A stretch of DNA of 64,000 bases from DASSBR01 sp035708085 (GTDB lineage Bacteria; Pseudomonadota; Gammaproteobacteria; Natronospirales; DASSBR01): positions 24,427-88,426 of the forward strand of contig DASSTE010000073.1 of NCBI GenBank assembly GCA_035708085.1. The letters run 5' to 3'. The translations under genes were made by a program, and so were the position numbers. This document shows, piece after piece, positions 9,009-16,496 of the stretch (positions are counted from its first letter, which is position 1; every line of letters starts with the position of its first letter). The notes under the pieces are model-generated. The model had not been told where the DNA came from and did no database searches. It saw only the letters and a list, made by a program, of their open reading frames with translations.

Positions 9009-10201
9009 CCTTTCGCGATGTGCGGCTCGGCCGTGATCTTGATCGCGTCGCCGCCCTTCAGGTGGTGCAGCGTTTCGTACGGCCCTGTCACGACCTTGTC
9101 GCCGGCTTGCAGGCCGCTCACGATCGCGATGTTCTTGTCGTTGGAAATACCGGTGGTGACGGTTTCCTTTTTGACATGCCCGTTGTGGACGACGAAGACG
9201 TAGCCGGATGCGCTGTCGACGGAGGCGTGCCTGCGGTCGGCAGCGGTGTACATCACCGCCTGCACCGGCACGGCGAGCGTGTCGCGGCTGCTGCGCGTGT
9301 GAATTTCGGCGCGGCAGCTCATGCCGGGTCTGAGGTCGACCTTGCTGCTCTTGGCAAGCAGCACCTTGACCTTGAAGCTCAGGCCCTGGTGGCCCGTTGC
9401 CGTGGTCGCCGACGTGCCGATGAACGTGACCTTGCCGTCGAGGCTGTCGTTCGGATACGCGACTGCGGTCACCTCGACATGCTGGCCAAGCGCGATGTGC
9501 GCGATATCGGCTTCATCGACGCGCACCTCGGCGAACATCGCCGACGGGTCGGCGATGTTCATCAGCGCCGAGCCGACGATGTTGGTGGTGCCGGCAATGA
9601 CGGTCTCGCCGGGCTTGACGTCCACCTGCGTGACGATACCGTTCATCGGCGAGCGGATGATCGTCCGGTCGAGCTGCTCGCGCGCCTTGGCGAGCTGCGC
9701 CTTGTTGAGCGACAGTGCCTGCTGGCGCGACGCCAGTTCGGCGCGCGCGATCGCGAGCTGATTGGTTGCGTCCTGGTAGCTGGCGGTGTCGATCAGCCCC
9801 TGGTCGAACAGTTTTTTCTTGCGCTGCCAGTCGTTTTGCAGGTTCTTGATCGTCAACTGCTGCTGCTTGATCGCGATTTTCGCCATCTTGACGTTGGCTT
9901 CCTCGGTCGCCACCTCTGCCTTGAACGTCTCCGGGTCGATGCGCACGACAACCTGGCCCTTCTTGACGTGGTCGCCTTCCTCGACAGGCACCGCGCTGAC
10001 TTTGCCAATGACTTCCGGACGCAGGTCGACTTCCTCGCGATAGACGAGCGAACCGGAGGCCAGCACCGAGCTGTCGATGGTCTGCGTTTTGACTGCCGAG
10101 ACCTGCACGGCCTTGGCGTCGTCATGGCCGGCGACGCGCGTCGCGAAGACGATAACAACCAGCGCGACGACAATGCCGCCGCCAATGAGCGCTTTTTTCA
10201 T
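9005..10201 (-). CDS. MacA-like periplasmic adaptor (RND/HlyD family)
   Basis: Membrane-fusion protein linking an inner-membrane pump to an outer-membrane channel; 398 residues from the ATG at 10201, although the frame is open far upstream. An N-terminal membrane anchor (MKKALIGGGIVVALVVIVFA) is followed by a biotinyl-lipoyl half (GKVSAVPVEEGDHVKKGQVV), a coiled-coil hairpin at about residues 95-175 rich in K, Q and A, the second lipoyl half (MNGIVTQVDVKPGETV), a beta-barrel and a membrane-proximal domain. Start and stop codons overlap those of the neighbours (4 bases each side: TCATGA with YIP1, and the ATPase start), showing tight translational coupling. Confidence 0.93.
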   Translation of the reverse strand: MKKALIGGGIVVALVVIVFATRVAGHDDAKAVQVSAVKTQTIDSSVLASGSLVYREEVDLRPEVIGKVSAVPVEEGDHVKKGQVVVRIDPETFKAEVATEEANVKMAKIAIKQQQLTIKNLQNDWQRKKKLFDQGLIDTASYQDATNQLAIARAELASRQQALSLNKAQLAKAREQLDRTIIRSPMNGIVTQVDVKPGETVIAGTTNIVGSALMNIADPSAMFAEVRVDEADIAHIALGQHVEVTAVAYPNDSLDGKVTFIGTSATTATGHQGLSFKVKVLLAKSSKVDLRPGMSCRAEIHTRSSRDTLAVPVQAVMYTAADRRHASVDSASGYVFVVHNGHVKKETVTTGISNDKNIAIVSGLQAGDKVVTGPYETLHHLKGGDAIKITAEPHIAKG

Positions 10202-10899
10202 GAGACTGCGATTGCGAGCCAGATAGCGTAAATAATGATGTAGGGGCCGACGACGATGGCGAGCGCCTGCACCGCCGACCGGTCCAGCCAGCGCATCACG
10301 CCGTAGGTCAACAGGCCCAGCGACCAAATCAGCGTCAGTGTGATCGAATTCGCCAGCGAGAACGCCGCGTGACCGTTCCGGAAATGAAACAGCAGGCCGT
10401 TGAGCGACAGCACGCTCAACGCGGCCGGCGCGATCTGGTTGCCGCTGGCGAAACCGTAGGCGAGCGCCATCGCGGCGATCGCGAGCAGGTTTGGCAGGCG
10501 CGTCCACGCCGTCAGCGAAAACCACTGCCCGAAGCCGATCTCGCGTTCGCCAATCAGGCGCGCCGCCATCATCAGGTACAGCGCCTGGACGGTGTAGACG
10601 ACGAAGGTCACGACAACCACGCTGACGCAGGCAATGCCAAGCGAGCGGCCGGGCGTCATGAACGCGCGCGCCTTGCTCGCCTGGTCCGGCGTCAGGTTGC
10701 CGGCACTCAGCAGGTGGTCGGTGAGCCAGGAGAAGTCGACTGTCCGGTAATACCAGATCCACATCGCGATCGCGGCGGCGATCACCAGCAGTAGCGGCGC
10801 CCACAGCCAGCGGCCGCGCTCACGCGCCGCATCGAGTGCGCCGGCGGGCGCGACGAAGGTGTCGAGCAGGCAAGAAGCGAGCGAACGTGAAGCAGCCAT
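10198..10899 (-). CDS. YIP1-family membrane protein
   Basis: Integral membrane protein of 233 residues with about five hydrophobic segments (APLLLVIAAAIAMWIWYY, LGIACVSVVVVTFVVYTVQALYL, LLAIAAMALAYG, ITLTLIWSLGLLTYGV and ALAIVVGPYIIIYAIWLAIAV). The pattern resembles bacterial YIP1-domain proteins, which often sit upstream of MacA/MacB-like pump genes. Precise function is unknown; it may assist assembly of the exporter encoded downstream, with which it shares an ATGA start/stop overlap. First gene of the four-gene cluster. A terminator for the upstream RRM gene lies just before it. Confidence 0.75.
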   Translation of the reverse strand: MAASRSLASCLLDTFVAPAGALDAARERGRWLWAPLLLVIAAAIAMWIWYYRTVDFSWLTDHLLSAGNLTPDQASKARAFMTPGRSLGIACVSVVVVTFVVYTVQALYLMMAARLIGEREIGFGQWFSLTAWTRLPNLLAIAAMALAYGFASGNQIAPAALSVLSLNGLLFHFRNGHAAFSLANSITLTLIWSLGLLTYGVMRWLDRSAVQALAIVVGPYIIIYAIWLAIAVS

Positions 10900-10950
10900 T
10901 CAATACCCCCTGTGTAATGGTCGACTATAACAGCAAATTCAGGATTTGCC

Positions 10951-10992
10951 AAAAAAAAAGCCTCTGGAACCGTTGCCGGCGCCAGAGGCTTT
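10951..10992 (-). terminator. Rho-independent terminator of the RRM gene
   Basis: On the minus strand, gcctctgg and ccagaggc form an 8-bp stem around a 14-base loop, extended by A-T pairs, and are followed by a run of nine T. It begins about 30 bases after the stop codon of the RRM protein gene and separates it from the YIP1 cluster. Confidence 0.9.
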
Positions 10993-11020
10993 ATCACAAC
11001 ATCAAGCTTTGATTATTGCG

Positions 11021-11290
11021 TTACCAGCGATTGCGCGGCGGGCGCGGAGCGCGCTCCTGTGCTTCGTTGACACGCATCGGGCGACCGCCCATGTCTTTGC
11101 CGTTCAGAGCCTGGATGGCGGAGTTGGCCGCATCCGCTTCCATTTCCACGAAGCCGAAGCCACGGGGCCTGCCGGTCTCGCGATCCGCGACCATTTTGAC
11201 CCGCTGGACTTCGCCGAACTGCTCAAACTGCTGGCGCACCTCTTCCTCGGTGGCGGAGAAGGGCAGGTTGCCCACATAAATAGACGTCAT
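11021..11290 (-). CDS. RRM-domain RNA-binding protein
   Basis: Small single-RRM protein of 89 residues. The RNP2 motif is SIYVGNLPF and RNP1 is RGFGFVEM; both carry the aromatic residues that stack on RNA. An arginine/proline-rich tail (RAPRPPRNRW) follows. Such proteins are common in cyanobacteria and many proteobacteria and are often cold-induced RNA chaperones. The leader upstream of the start holds a small ggacc/ggtcc hairpin and a U-rich stretch, and no strong Shine-Dalgarno site, which would suit post-transcriptional control. A strong terminator follows. Confidence 0.93.
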   Translation of the reverse strand: MTSIYVGNLPFSATEEEVRQQFEQFGEVQRVKMVADRETGRPRGFGFVEMEADAANSAIQALNGKDMGGRPMRVNEAQERAPRPPRNRW

Positions 11291-11467
11291 CTTGTATCAC
11301 TCATGAAACATTAAACAAATCAGGACCGCGAGGTCCAAGTACCATGGCTGGATTCCTCATCGATCGACTTGTCTCACATGGAAAGTCAAGGCGTTGGCTC
11401 CGGCCAATCGGCAGCTTACGCCAAAAGATTCTGGTAATGCAACGTTTTTGTGATTTTTTCCCATCCG

Positions 11468-12154
11468 CTAGTCCGGGCGAATTTCGAGGCGATTATGCAC
11501 CGCGTGCACGCCCGGCACGTACCAGCAATCGTATACCGCGATCCGGCCGAGGGCTTCGCTGGGGACGCGGCCGGTCAGCGTGACTTCCGCGTGCGCGGTT
11601 TCGACATGAATCTCGATATCGTTCAGGCTTCGCTCCTTGTCGAGCACCAGCCGGATCGCATCGGTGATTTCGCCGTCGTGATCGTGCTCGGCCGGCTCGA
11701 CGTGCAGGCGGTTGTGCACGTCGCGGCAACCCGGCACCCACCAGCACAGCACCTCGGCGAGACGGCGGTGCGACAGGCTTGGCATCGTGCCGGTGAGCGT
11801 GACGCGGCCGTTCGCCACCGAGACGTGCAAGTCGGCGTCGTCGTCGGTGCCGACATGCAGTTCTCCAAAGGCGACTTCGCGTTGCAGTGCGTCAAGCACG
11901 CGGACCGTCACTTCGCCGTCGCCATGCTCGTCGGCCGCGCCGACGTAGAGGTCGTCCATGATTTCATCGCTGTGGGCGGCGGCGCGCGCCAGCCGGAGGG
12001 CTTTTCGCTTGGCTATGATATTCTCCACCTCGCCTTCGAGGCGCAAGGTCCCGTTTTCGGCGCGAATCTCGATCGGATGCGCGTGCAGATTGATGTCCGT
12101 ATCGCGTTCCAGCGCGGCACGGATGGCGGCGGTGGTTTTCGAAGCATCGTCCAT
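11468..12154 (-). CDS. BON-domain protein with three BON repeats
   Basis: Protein of 228 residues built from three BON domains at about residues 5-70, 80-145 and 155-225. Each has the helix-strand layout and the late glycine (LRLEGEVEN, VTLTGTMPS, VTLTGRVPS) followed by a VxDVHNRLxV-type ending in repeats two and three (GCRDVHNRLHV, GVHAVHNRLEI). There is no signal peptide, so it seems cytoplasmic, unlike OsmY. BON domains are linked to membrane or osmotic-stress roles; the exact job here is unknown. It stands alone and is divergent from the APC permease gene at 12300. Confidence 0.85.
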   Translation of the reverse strand: MDDASKTTAAIRAALERDTDINLHAHPIEIRAENGTLRLEGEVENIIAKRKALRLARAAAHSDEIMDDLYVGAADEHGDGEVTVRVLDALQREVAFGELHVGTDDDADLHVSVANGRVTLTGTMPSLSHRRLAEVLCWWVPGCRDVHNRLHVEPAEHDHDGEITDAIRLVLDKERSLNDIEIHVETAHAEVTLTGRVPSEALGRIAVYDCWYVPGVHAVHNRLEIRPD

Positions 12155-12299
12155 GGCATCTCTTCCGGTACGGTCTCAATAAAGACAATGATACGCGGAT
12201 CGCCGGTTCGAATTTGCCGCTTGCCTCGCAGTCCTCTATTATTGGCCGCCACTGTCGCGGAAGGGATGTCCGACAACCGGCCGCTCTTGCGAGGACAGT

Positions 12300-13754
12300 A
12301 TGAATCTTTTCCGCACCAAGCCGATCCGTCCGACGGACGAAGCGGGCCTCCGCCGGGTGCTTGGGCCTGTTGATTTGACGCTGATGGGCATCGGCTGCAT
12401 CGTCGGTGCGGGCATTTTCGTCTTTACCGGCCAGGCCGCCGCGCTGCATGCCGGCCCCGCAATTGTCATTTCTTTCGCCATCACCGGCGTTGCCTGCGGT
12501 TTCTCCGCGTTGTCGTATGCGGAATTGGCGTCCAGCATCGGCGGCTGCGGCAGCGCCTATGGCTACGGCTACGCGGCGCTGGGCGAGATTGTCGGCTGGA
12601 TCATCGGCTGGGATCTGATCCTGGAATACGGCCTCGGCGTCGCGACCGTGGCGGCCGGCTGGTCCGGCTATGTCAGCGATGCGCTCGCCAGCATCGGTGC
12701 AAAAATTCCCTATGAATGGACGCACGCTCCCGGCGTCTGTACCACCGGGCCGGTGCAGCAATGCGGCTCCGCAAACCTGCTCGCGATCGGCGTCATCCTG
12801 GCGCTGGGGCTGCTGCTGGCGGCCGGCGCCAAGGAGAGCCTGCGGCTCAACGCGATCATGGTCGCCGTCAAACTGGCCGCGCTGCTGCTGTTTATCGGCC
12901 TCGCGCTCACCCGCGTCGATCCGGCTTTCTGGCATCCATTCATTCCGCCGGTCGGCTTGAATCCGGCCGGCCACACCGCGTACGGCTGGAACGGCATTGT
13001 CAGTGGCGCGGCGGTGATCTTTTTCGCCTACATCGGCTTCGATTCGCTGTCGACCGCGGCCGAGGAAACCAGGAACCCGCAGCGCAACGTACCGATCGGC
13101 ATCATCAGCGCGATGGTGATCTGCACCACGCTGTATATGGTTGTGTCGCTGCTGCTGACCGGTATAGTGCCGTTCCGGACGCTGACCGGCAATTCACCGG
13201 TTTCCGGGGCGCTGCTGGCTATCGGCTACAACTGGGGCGCGGCCGCGGTGGCGGTGGGCGCCATCGCCGGCTTGTCGACCGTGTTGTTGGTACTGTTCTT
13301 CGGCATTACGCGCATCATCTTCGCGATGTCGCGCGACGGGTTGTTGCCGACGGTATTCGCTGCGGTGAATGAAAGGACGCGCACGCCGGTGCGGGTGATT
13401 GCCGTGCTGGCCGTGATCGTCAGCGCTCTGTCGGGTTTTCTGCCGCTCAAAAGCCTGGTCAAAGTGGTGAACATCGGTACGCTGATGGCGTTTACCGTCG
13501 TGTGCCTCGGGGTCATCGTGCTGCGTTACCGAAACCCGGACATGCCGCGTCCGTTTCGGGTGCCGCTCGCGCCGCTGCTGCCCGCGGTGGGCGCGGCCAT
13601 CAATATTTATATTGCGGCTCATTTGCCGGGAGTCAGCTGGGTCGCGTTCGTCATCTGGCTGCTAATCGGGCTTTGCGTTTATTTTCTGTACTCGCACAAG
13701 CACAGTCTGCTGCACCAGCCGCGAGCCCCGGCCGCGGAACTTGGAGGAAGGTAG
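12300..13754 (+). CDS. APC-superfamily cationic amino acid transporter
   Basis: Twelve- to fourteen-helix permease of the amino acid-polyamine-cation superfamily, CAT-like subgroup, 484 residues. Typical N-terminal signature: GIGCIVGAGIFVFTGQAA in helix 1, AGPAIVISFAITGVACGFSALSYAELAS in helix 2-3 and FFAYIGFDSLSTAAEETRNPQRN in helix 6-7. It probably imports a basic amino acid by analogy with YhdG-like proteins. The ATG at 12300 follows GCGAGGACAGT. A second APC transporter gene lies 112 bases downstream on the same strand, so the two may form a unit. Confidence 0.88.
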   Translation: MNLFRTKPIRPTDEAGLRRVLGPVDLTLMGIGCIVGAGIFVFTGQAAALHAGPAIVISFAITGVACGFSALSYAELASSIGGCGSAYGYGYAALGEIVGWIIGWDLILEYGLGVATVAAGWSGYVSDALASIGAKIPYEWTHAPGVCTTGPVQQCGSANLLAIGVILALGLLLAAGAKESLRLNAIMVAVKLAALLLFIGLALTRVDPAFWHPFIPPVGLNPAGHTAYGWNGIVSGAAVIFFAYIGFDSLSTAAEETRNPQRNVPIGIISAMVICTTLYMVVSLLLTGIVPFRTLTGNSPVSGALLAIGYNWGAAAVAVGAIAGLSTVLLVLFFGITRIIFAMSRDGLLPTVFAAVNERTRTPVRVIAVLAVIVSALSGFLPLKSLVKVVNIGTLMAFTVVCLGVIVLRYRNPDMPRPFRVPLAPLLPAVGAAINIYIAAHLPGVSWVAFVIWLLIGLCVYFLYSHKHSLLHQPRAPAAELGGR

Positions 13755-13866
13755 TATTGTCCCTATATCTAATGTCCGAGGCTTGTGCCCCCGTATCCAA
13801 CCTGCAATTATTCGCGGCGCGCGTCACAGCGTGCTGTCCACGCCTTAGTTCAATGGGAGAATATTG

Positions 13867-15591
13867 ATGGCAACATCCAAGGCTACGCCTGCCACGCCGC
13901 CCGATTCCGGCGGGGGGCACCACCTCAAACGCGATGTCGGCGTCATCGGCCTGCTGTTCACCGCTGTCGGATCGATCATCGGCTCGGGCTGGTTGTTCGG
14001 CGCGCTGGAGGCCGCCGAGCAGGCAGGACCGGCGTCGATCATCTCGTGGCTGATCGGCGCGATCATGATTCTGTTCATCGGCCTGATTTATGCCGAGCTG
14101 GGAACGATGTTCCCGATCTCCGGTGGGCTGGTGCGCTTCCCGCATTTCGCGTTCGGCTCATTCGCGAGCTACACGACCGGCTGGATCACCTGGCTGGGCG
14201 CGGCCTCGACCGCGCCTATCGAGGTCGAAGCCGCGCTGCAGTACGCCAATAATTACCTGCCGTGGCTGCAGCATCTGGAAAACGGCACGGCGGTCCTGAC
14301 CGGCGCAGGCTTCGGTGTCGCTGTCGGGCTGATGCTGCTGTTCAGCATCATTAATGTGTTCGGCATCCGCTGGTTTGCGCGTCTCAATAACGCCCTGGTG
14401 TGGTGGAAGCTTGGCATCATCACGGTCGTCATCCTCGCGCTGCTGTTCAGTTATTTCGATGCCGGCCATTTCACCGAACAGATTCCGGGACACGGCAGCG
14501 GCTTCCTGCCGCTCGGCTGGCGCGGCGTGTTTTCGTCGATCGCGACCGCCGGTATCGTATTTTCCTACCTGGGATTCCGGCAGGGCGTATCGCTCGCGGG
14601 CGAAACCAAAAATCCGGCGCGCAATGTTCCGATCGCCGTAATTGGCTCATTGCTCATCACCGCGCTGATTTACGTCGCTTTGCAGGTCGCCTTTATCGGG
14701 GCGCTGCCGACCCACGCGCTGTCCAACGGCTGGGCCAACATCGGCACGTCGTTCGCCAGTGGCCTGACCCAGGAGGTCGCGGCATTCGGACCGCTGGCCT
14801 CGCTTGCGACCACGCTGGGGCTCACCTGGCTCGCGCTGCTGCTGTACATCGACGCCTTCATCTCGCCGGCCGACACCGGTTTGATTTACACGACAGTCAC
14901 TTCGCGCCTGTCCTACGCGATGGGCCGCAACGGCAATGCGCCGCGCGGCCTGGCGAAGGTCAGCACGCGCGGCGTGCCGTGGGTCAGCGTCATTTTGTCC
15001 TTTATCGTTGGCGTGATCTTTTTCCTGCCGTTTCCGGGGTGGGCGCAGCTTGTCGGCTTCGTTACGTCCGCGACCGTGCTGTCGTTCGGTTCGGGCCCGG
15101 TTACGTTCCTCGCGCTGCGTAAGCAATTGCCCAACCAGAATCGGCCGTTTCGCTTGGGCGGCGGCCTGATTTTCCCGTTCCTGGCCTTCCTGTCGTCGAA
15201 CCTGATCGTCTACTGGGCGGGCTGGGATATCGTCTGGAAACTGATGCTCGCCGTGGTGCTTGGCTTCATCGTGCTGGGCATCCACGAACTGTTTTACCAC
15301 CGCCACACCCCGCGGCTGGACTTCCGCTCCGGCTTTTGGGTACTGCCGTGGCTCGGCGGCGAGGCGCTGATCAGCTGGCTTGGCTCATATCCGGTAGTTT
15401 CCGCCGGGGCAGGCAACACCGGCGTGCTGGGCCCCGACGCATCGATTATCGTGCTGGCCGTGTTCTCCGCATTCATTTTGTGGCTCGCCTACGCGATGCG
15501 TCTGCCTACGGATCGGGCCGAGGCGCATGTTGCCGAAGGCTACGAAGAAGCCGCCCAGGAAGCGGAGACCATGCACGAGATGGAGATATAA
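13867..15591 (+). CDS. APC-superfamily permease, aspartate/proton symporter-like
   Basis: Permease of 574 residues, longer than the usual APC transporter because of a C-terminal extension holding two further hydrophobic segments. Signatures: GLLFTAVGSIIGSGWLFGALEAAEQAGPAS near the N-terminus and SYLGFRQGVSLAGETKNPARN in the middle. It resembles the YveA-type aspartate:proton symporters more than the CAT group. The ATG at 13867 is preferred over the TTG at 13864 because GGGAGA lies 6 bases upstream. The last 25 residues are very acidic (AEEGYEEAAQEAE-like). A perfect inverted repeat follows the stop. Confidence 0.85.
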   Translation: MATSKATPATPPDSGGGHHLKRDVGVIGLLFTAVGSIIGSGWLFGALEAAEQAGPASIISWLIGAIMILFIGLIYAELGTMFPISGGLVRFPHFAFGSFASYTTGWITWLGAASTAPIEVEAALQYANNYLPWLQHLENGTAVLTGAGFGVAVGLMLLFSIINVFGIRWFARLNNALVWWKLGIITVVILALLFSYFDAGHFTEQIPGHGSGFLPLGWRGVFSSIATAGIVFSYLGFRQGVSLAGETKNPARNVPIAVIGSLLITALIYVALQVAFIGALPTHALSNGWANIGTSFASGLTQEVAAFGPLASLATTLGLTWLALLLYIDAFISPADTGLIYTTVTSRLSYAMGRNGNAPRGLAKVSTRGVPWVSVILSFIVGVIFFLPFPGWAQLVGFVTSATVLSFGSGPVTFLALRKQLPNQNRPFRLGGGLIFPFLAFLSSNLIVYWAGWDIVWKLMLAVVLGFIVLGIHELFYHRHTPRLDFRSGFWVLPWLGGEALISWLGSYPVVSAGAGNTGVLGPDASIIVLAVFSAFILWLAYAMRLPTDRAEAHVAEGYEEAAQEAETMHEMEI

Positions 15592-15613
15592 GCCGGCAGC
15601 GAACGCGTATCTT

Positions 15614-15647
15614 CCGTTCGCCCTGACCCACAGCTCAGGGCGAACGG
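15614..15647. terminator. Perfect 13-bp inverted repeat between convergent genes
   Basis: Arms ccgttcgccctga and tcagggcgaacgg with an 8-base loop lie between the APC permease stop and the convergent DUF190 gene. A bidirectional terminator is likely from position, though the T-tracts are poor. The cgttcgccctga core is also a common dispersed palindrome in proteobacteria, so a REP origin is possible. Confidence 0.6.
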
Positions 15648-15657
15648 TTGTCGCCGC

Positions 15658-15972
15658 CTATCGGCATTCAACGTTCCACGAAATTAAATGCTTTGGCGGA
15701 ATCAAGTCGCCCAGCGACTCGATCGCCGCCGCCACGGCGTCGGGTTCGTCGAAGAATTCGATCACTTCGGGAAGATGCGGGCTCAGGCGCAACAGATCGC
15801 CGGCGTGGACCACGCCGGTCGAGCCGAAGCCGGCGATACCGCGAAAGACGGTGACGCCGCGCACCTGATGCCGGTCGTGCAGAATCTCCAGGATGTTCTC
15901 CATCAGGCTGCCTTTGCGGCCGGGATCGGACTCGCTGATGTAGATGCGGACGAAGGTCATTGTTTGGCTCAT
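15658..15972 (-). CDS. DUF190 family protein
   Basis: Small cytosolic protein of 104 residues with the DUF190 pattern: an early strand FVRIYISESD, the GVTVFRGIAGFGSTG glycine-rich loop and a late VIEFFDEPDAVAAAI segment. The fold is PII-like in other members. It lies 15 bases downstream of crcB on the same strand, a pairing found in many bacteria, which points to a link with fluoride export or its sensing. It shares the fluoride riboswitch with crcB. Confidence 0.9.
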   Translation of the reverse strand: MSQTMTFVRIYISESDPGRKGSLMENILEILHDRHQVRGVTVFRGIAGFGSTGVVHAGDLLRLSPHLPEVIEFFDEPDAVAAAIESLGDLIPPKHLISWNVECR

Positions 15973-15987
15973 CGGCAGTTACACCTA

Positions 15988-16365
15988 TCAGAGGACGCGC
16001 GACAGGTAGCCGCCGGCAAAGGCCGCAGCAAAACCCAGCACTACCGACAGTAGCACGTACAGCGCCGCGCGACCGAACGCGCCTTCCTCGGCAAGTATCA
16101 GCGTTTCGACCATGAACGTTGAGAACGTCGTGAATCCGCCGAGTCCGCCGGTGAGAATCGCGACGCGCAGCGTCGGGCCGATGGTCAGTCGTTCGAGCGT
16201 CAGGAAGAACAGGAAACCGAGCACGAAGCTGCCGACGACGTTGATCGTCAGCGTCGCGACGGGAAAACTTCTGCCGTAAAAGAGGTGAATGAGCTGCGAC
16301 AAGCCGTAGCGGGCACAGCAGCCGACGGCGCCGCCGATGGCGACGGCCAGATAATTCCAACCCAT
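15988..16365 (-). CDS. crcB: Fluoride channel CrcB/Fluc
   Basis: Dual-topology fluoride exporter of 125 residues that works as a dimer in the inner membrane. Four hydrophobic helices are visible. Signatures: GGAVGCCARYGLSQL in helix 1, LTINVVGSFVLGFLFFL in helix 2 (asparagine of the fluoride path) and GGLGGFTTFSTFMVE, whose phenylalanines form the phe-box. The initiation site follows AAGGAG. A fluoride-sensing aptamer lies 40 bases upstream, so expression should rise with fluoride. Confidence 0.95.
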   Translation of the reverse strand: MGWNYLAVAIGGAVGCCARYGLSQLIHLFYGRSFPVATLTINVVGSFVLGFLFFLTLERLTIGPTLRVAILTGGLGGFTTFSTFMVETLILAEEGAFGRAALYVLLSVVLGFAAAFAGGYLSRVL

Positions 16366-16404
16366 AACGAAAACTCCTTCCGGTCTGATCTTGAACCAGG
16401 CACA

Positions 16405-16454
16405 GTAGGAGTCATCAGCTTCGAACGAAGCGGTTCAGGGCGAACTCCATCGCC
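16405..16454 (-). promoter_or_regulatory. Fluoride riboswitch (crcB motif)
   Basis: On the minus strand the leader of crcB reads ggcgatggagttcgccctga, then gcttcgttcgaagc as an internal hairpin, then ctgatgactcctac. These are the conserved parts of the crcB RNA motif: the GGNGATGG/GTTCGCC 5' part and the CTGATG-CTCCTAC 3' part that forms the pseudoknot around fluoride. The remaining 39 bases to the ATG carry the ribosome site (AAGGAG), so translation control is plausible; no separate terminator is obvious. Confidence 0.9.
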
Positions 16455-16496
16455 GTTGGCGCAGCATCGCCGCTCGCGCGCGGCTTGTCAATATTG

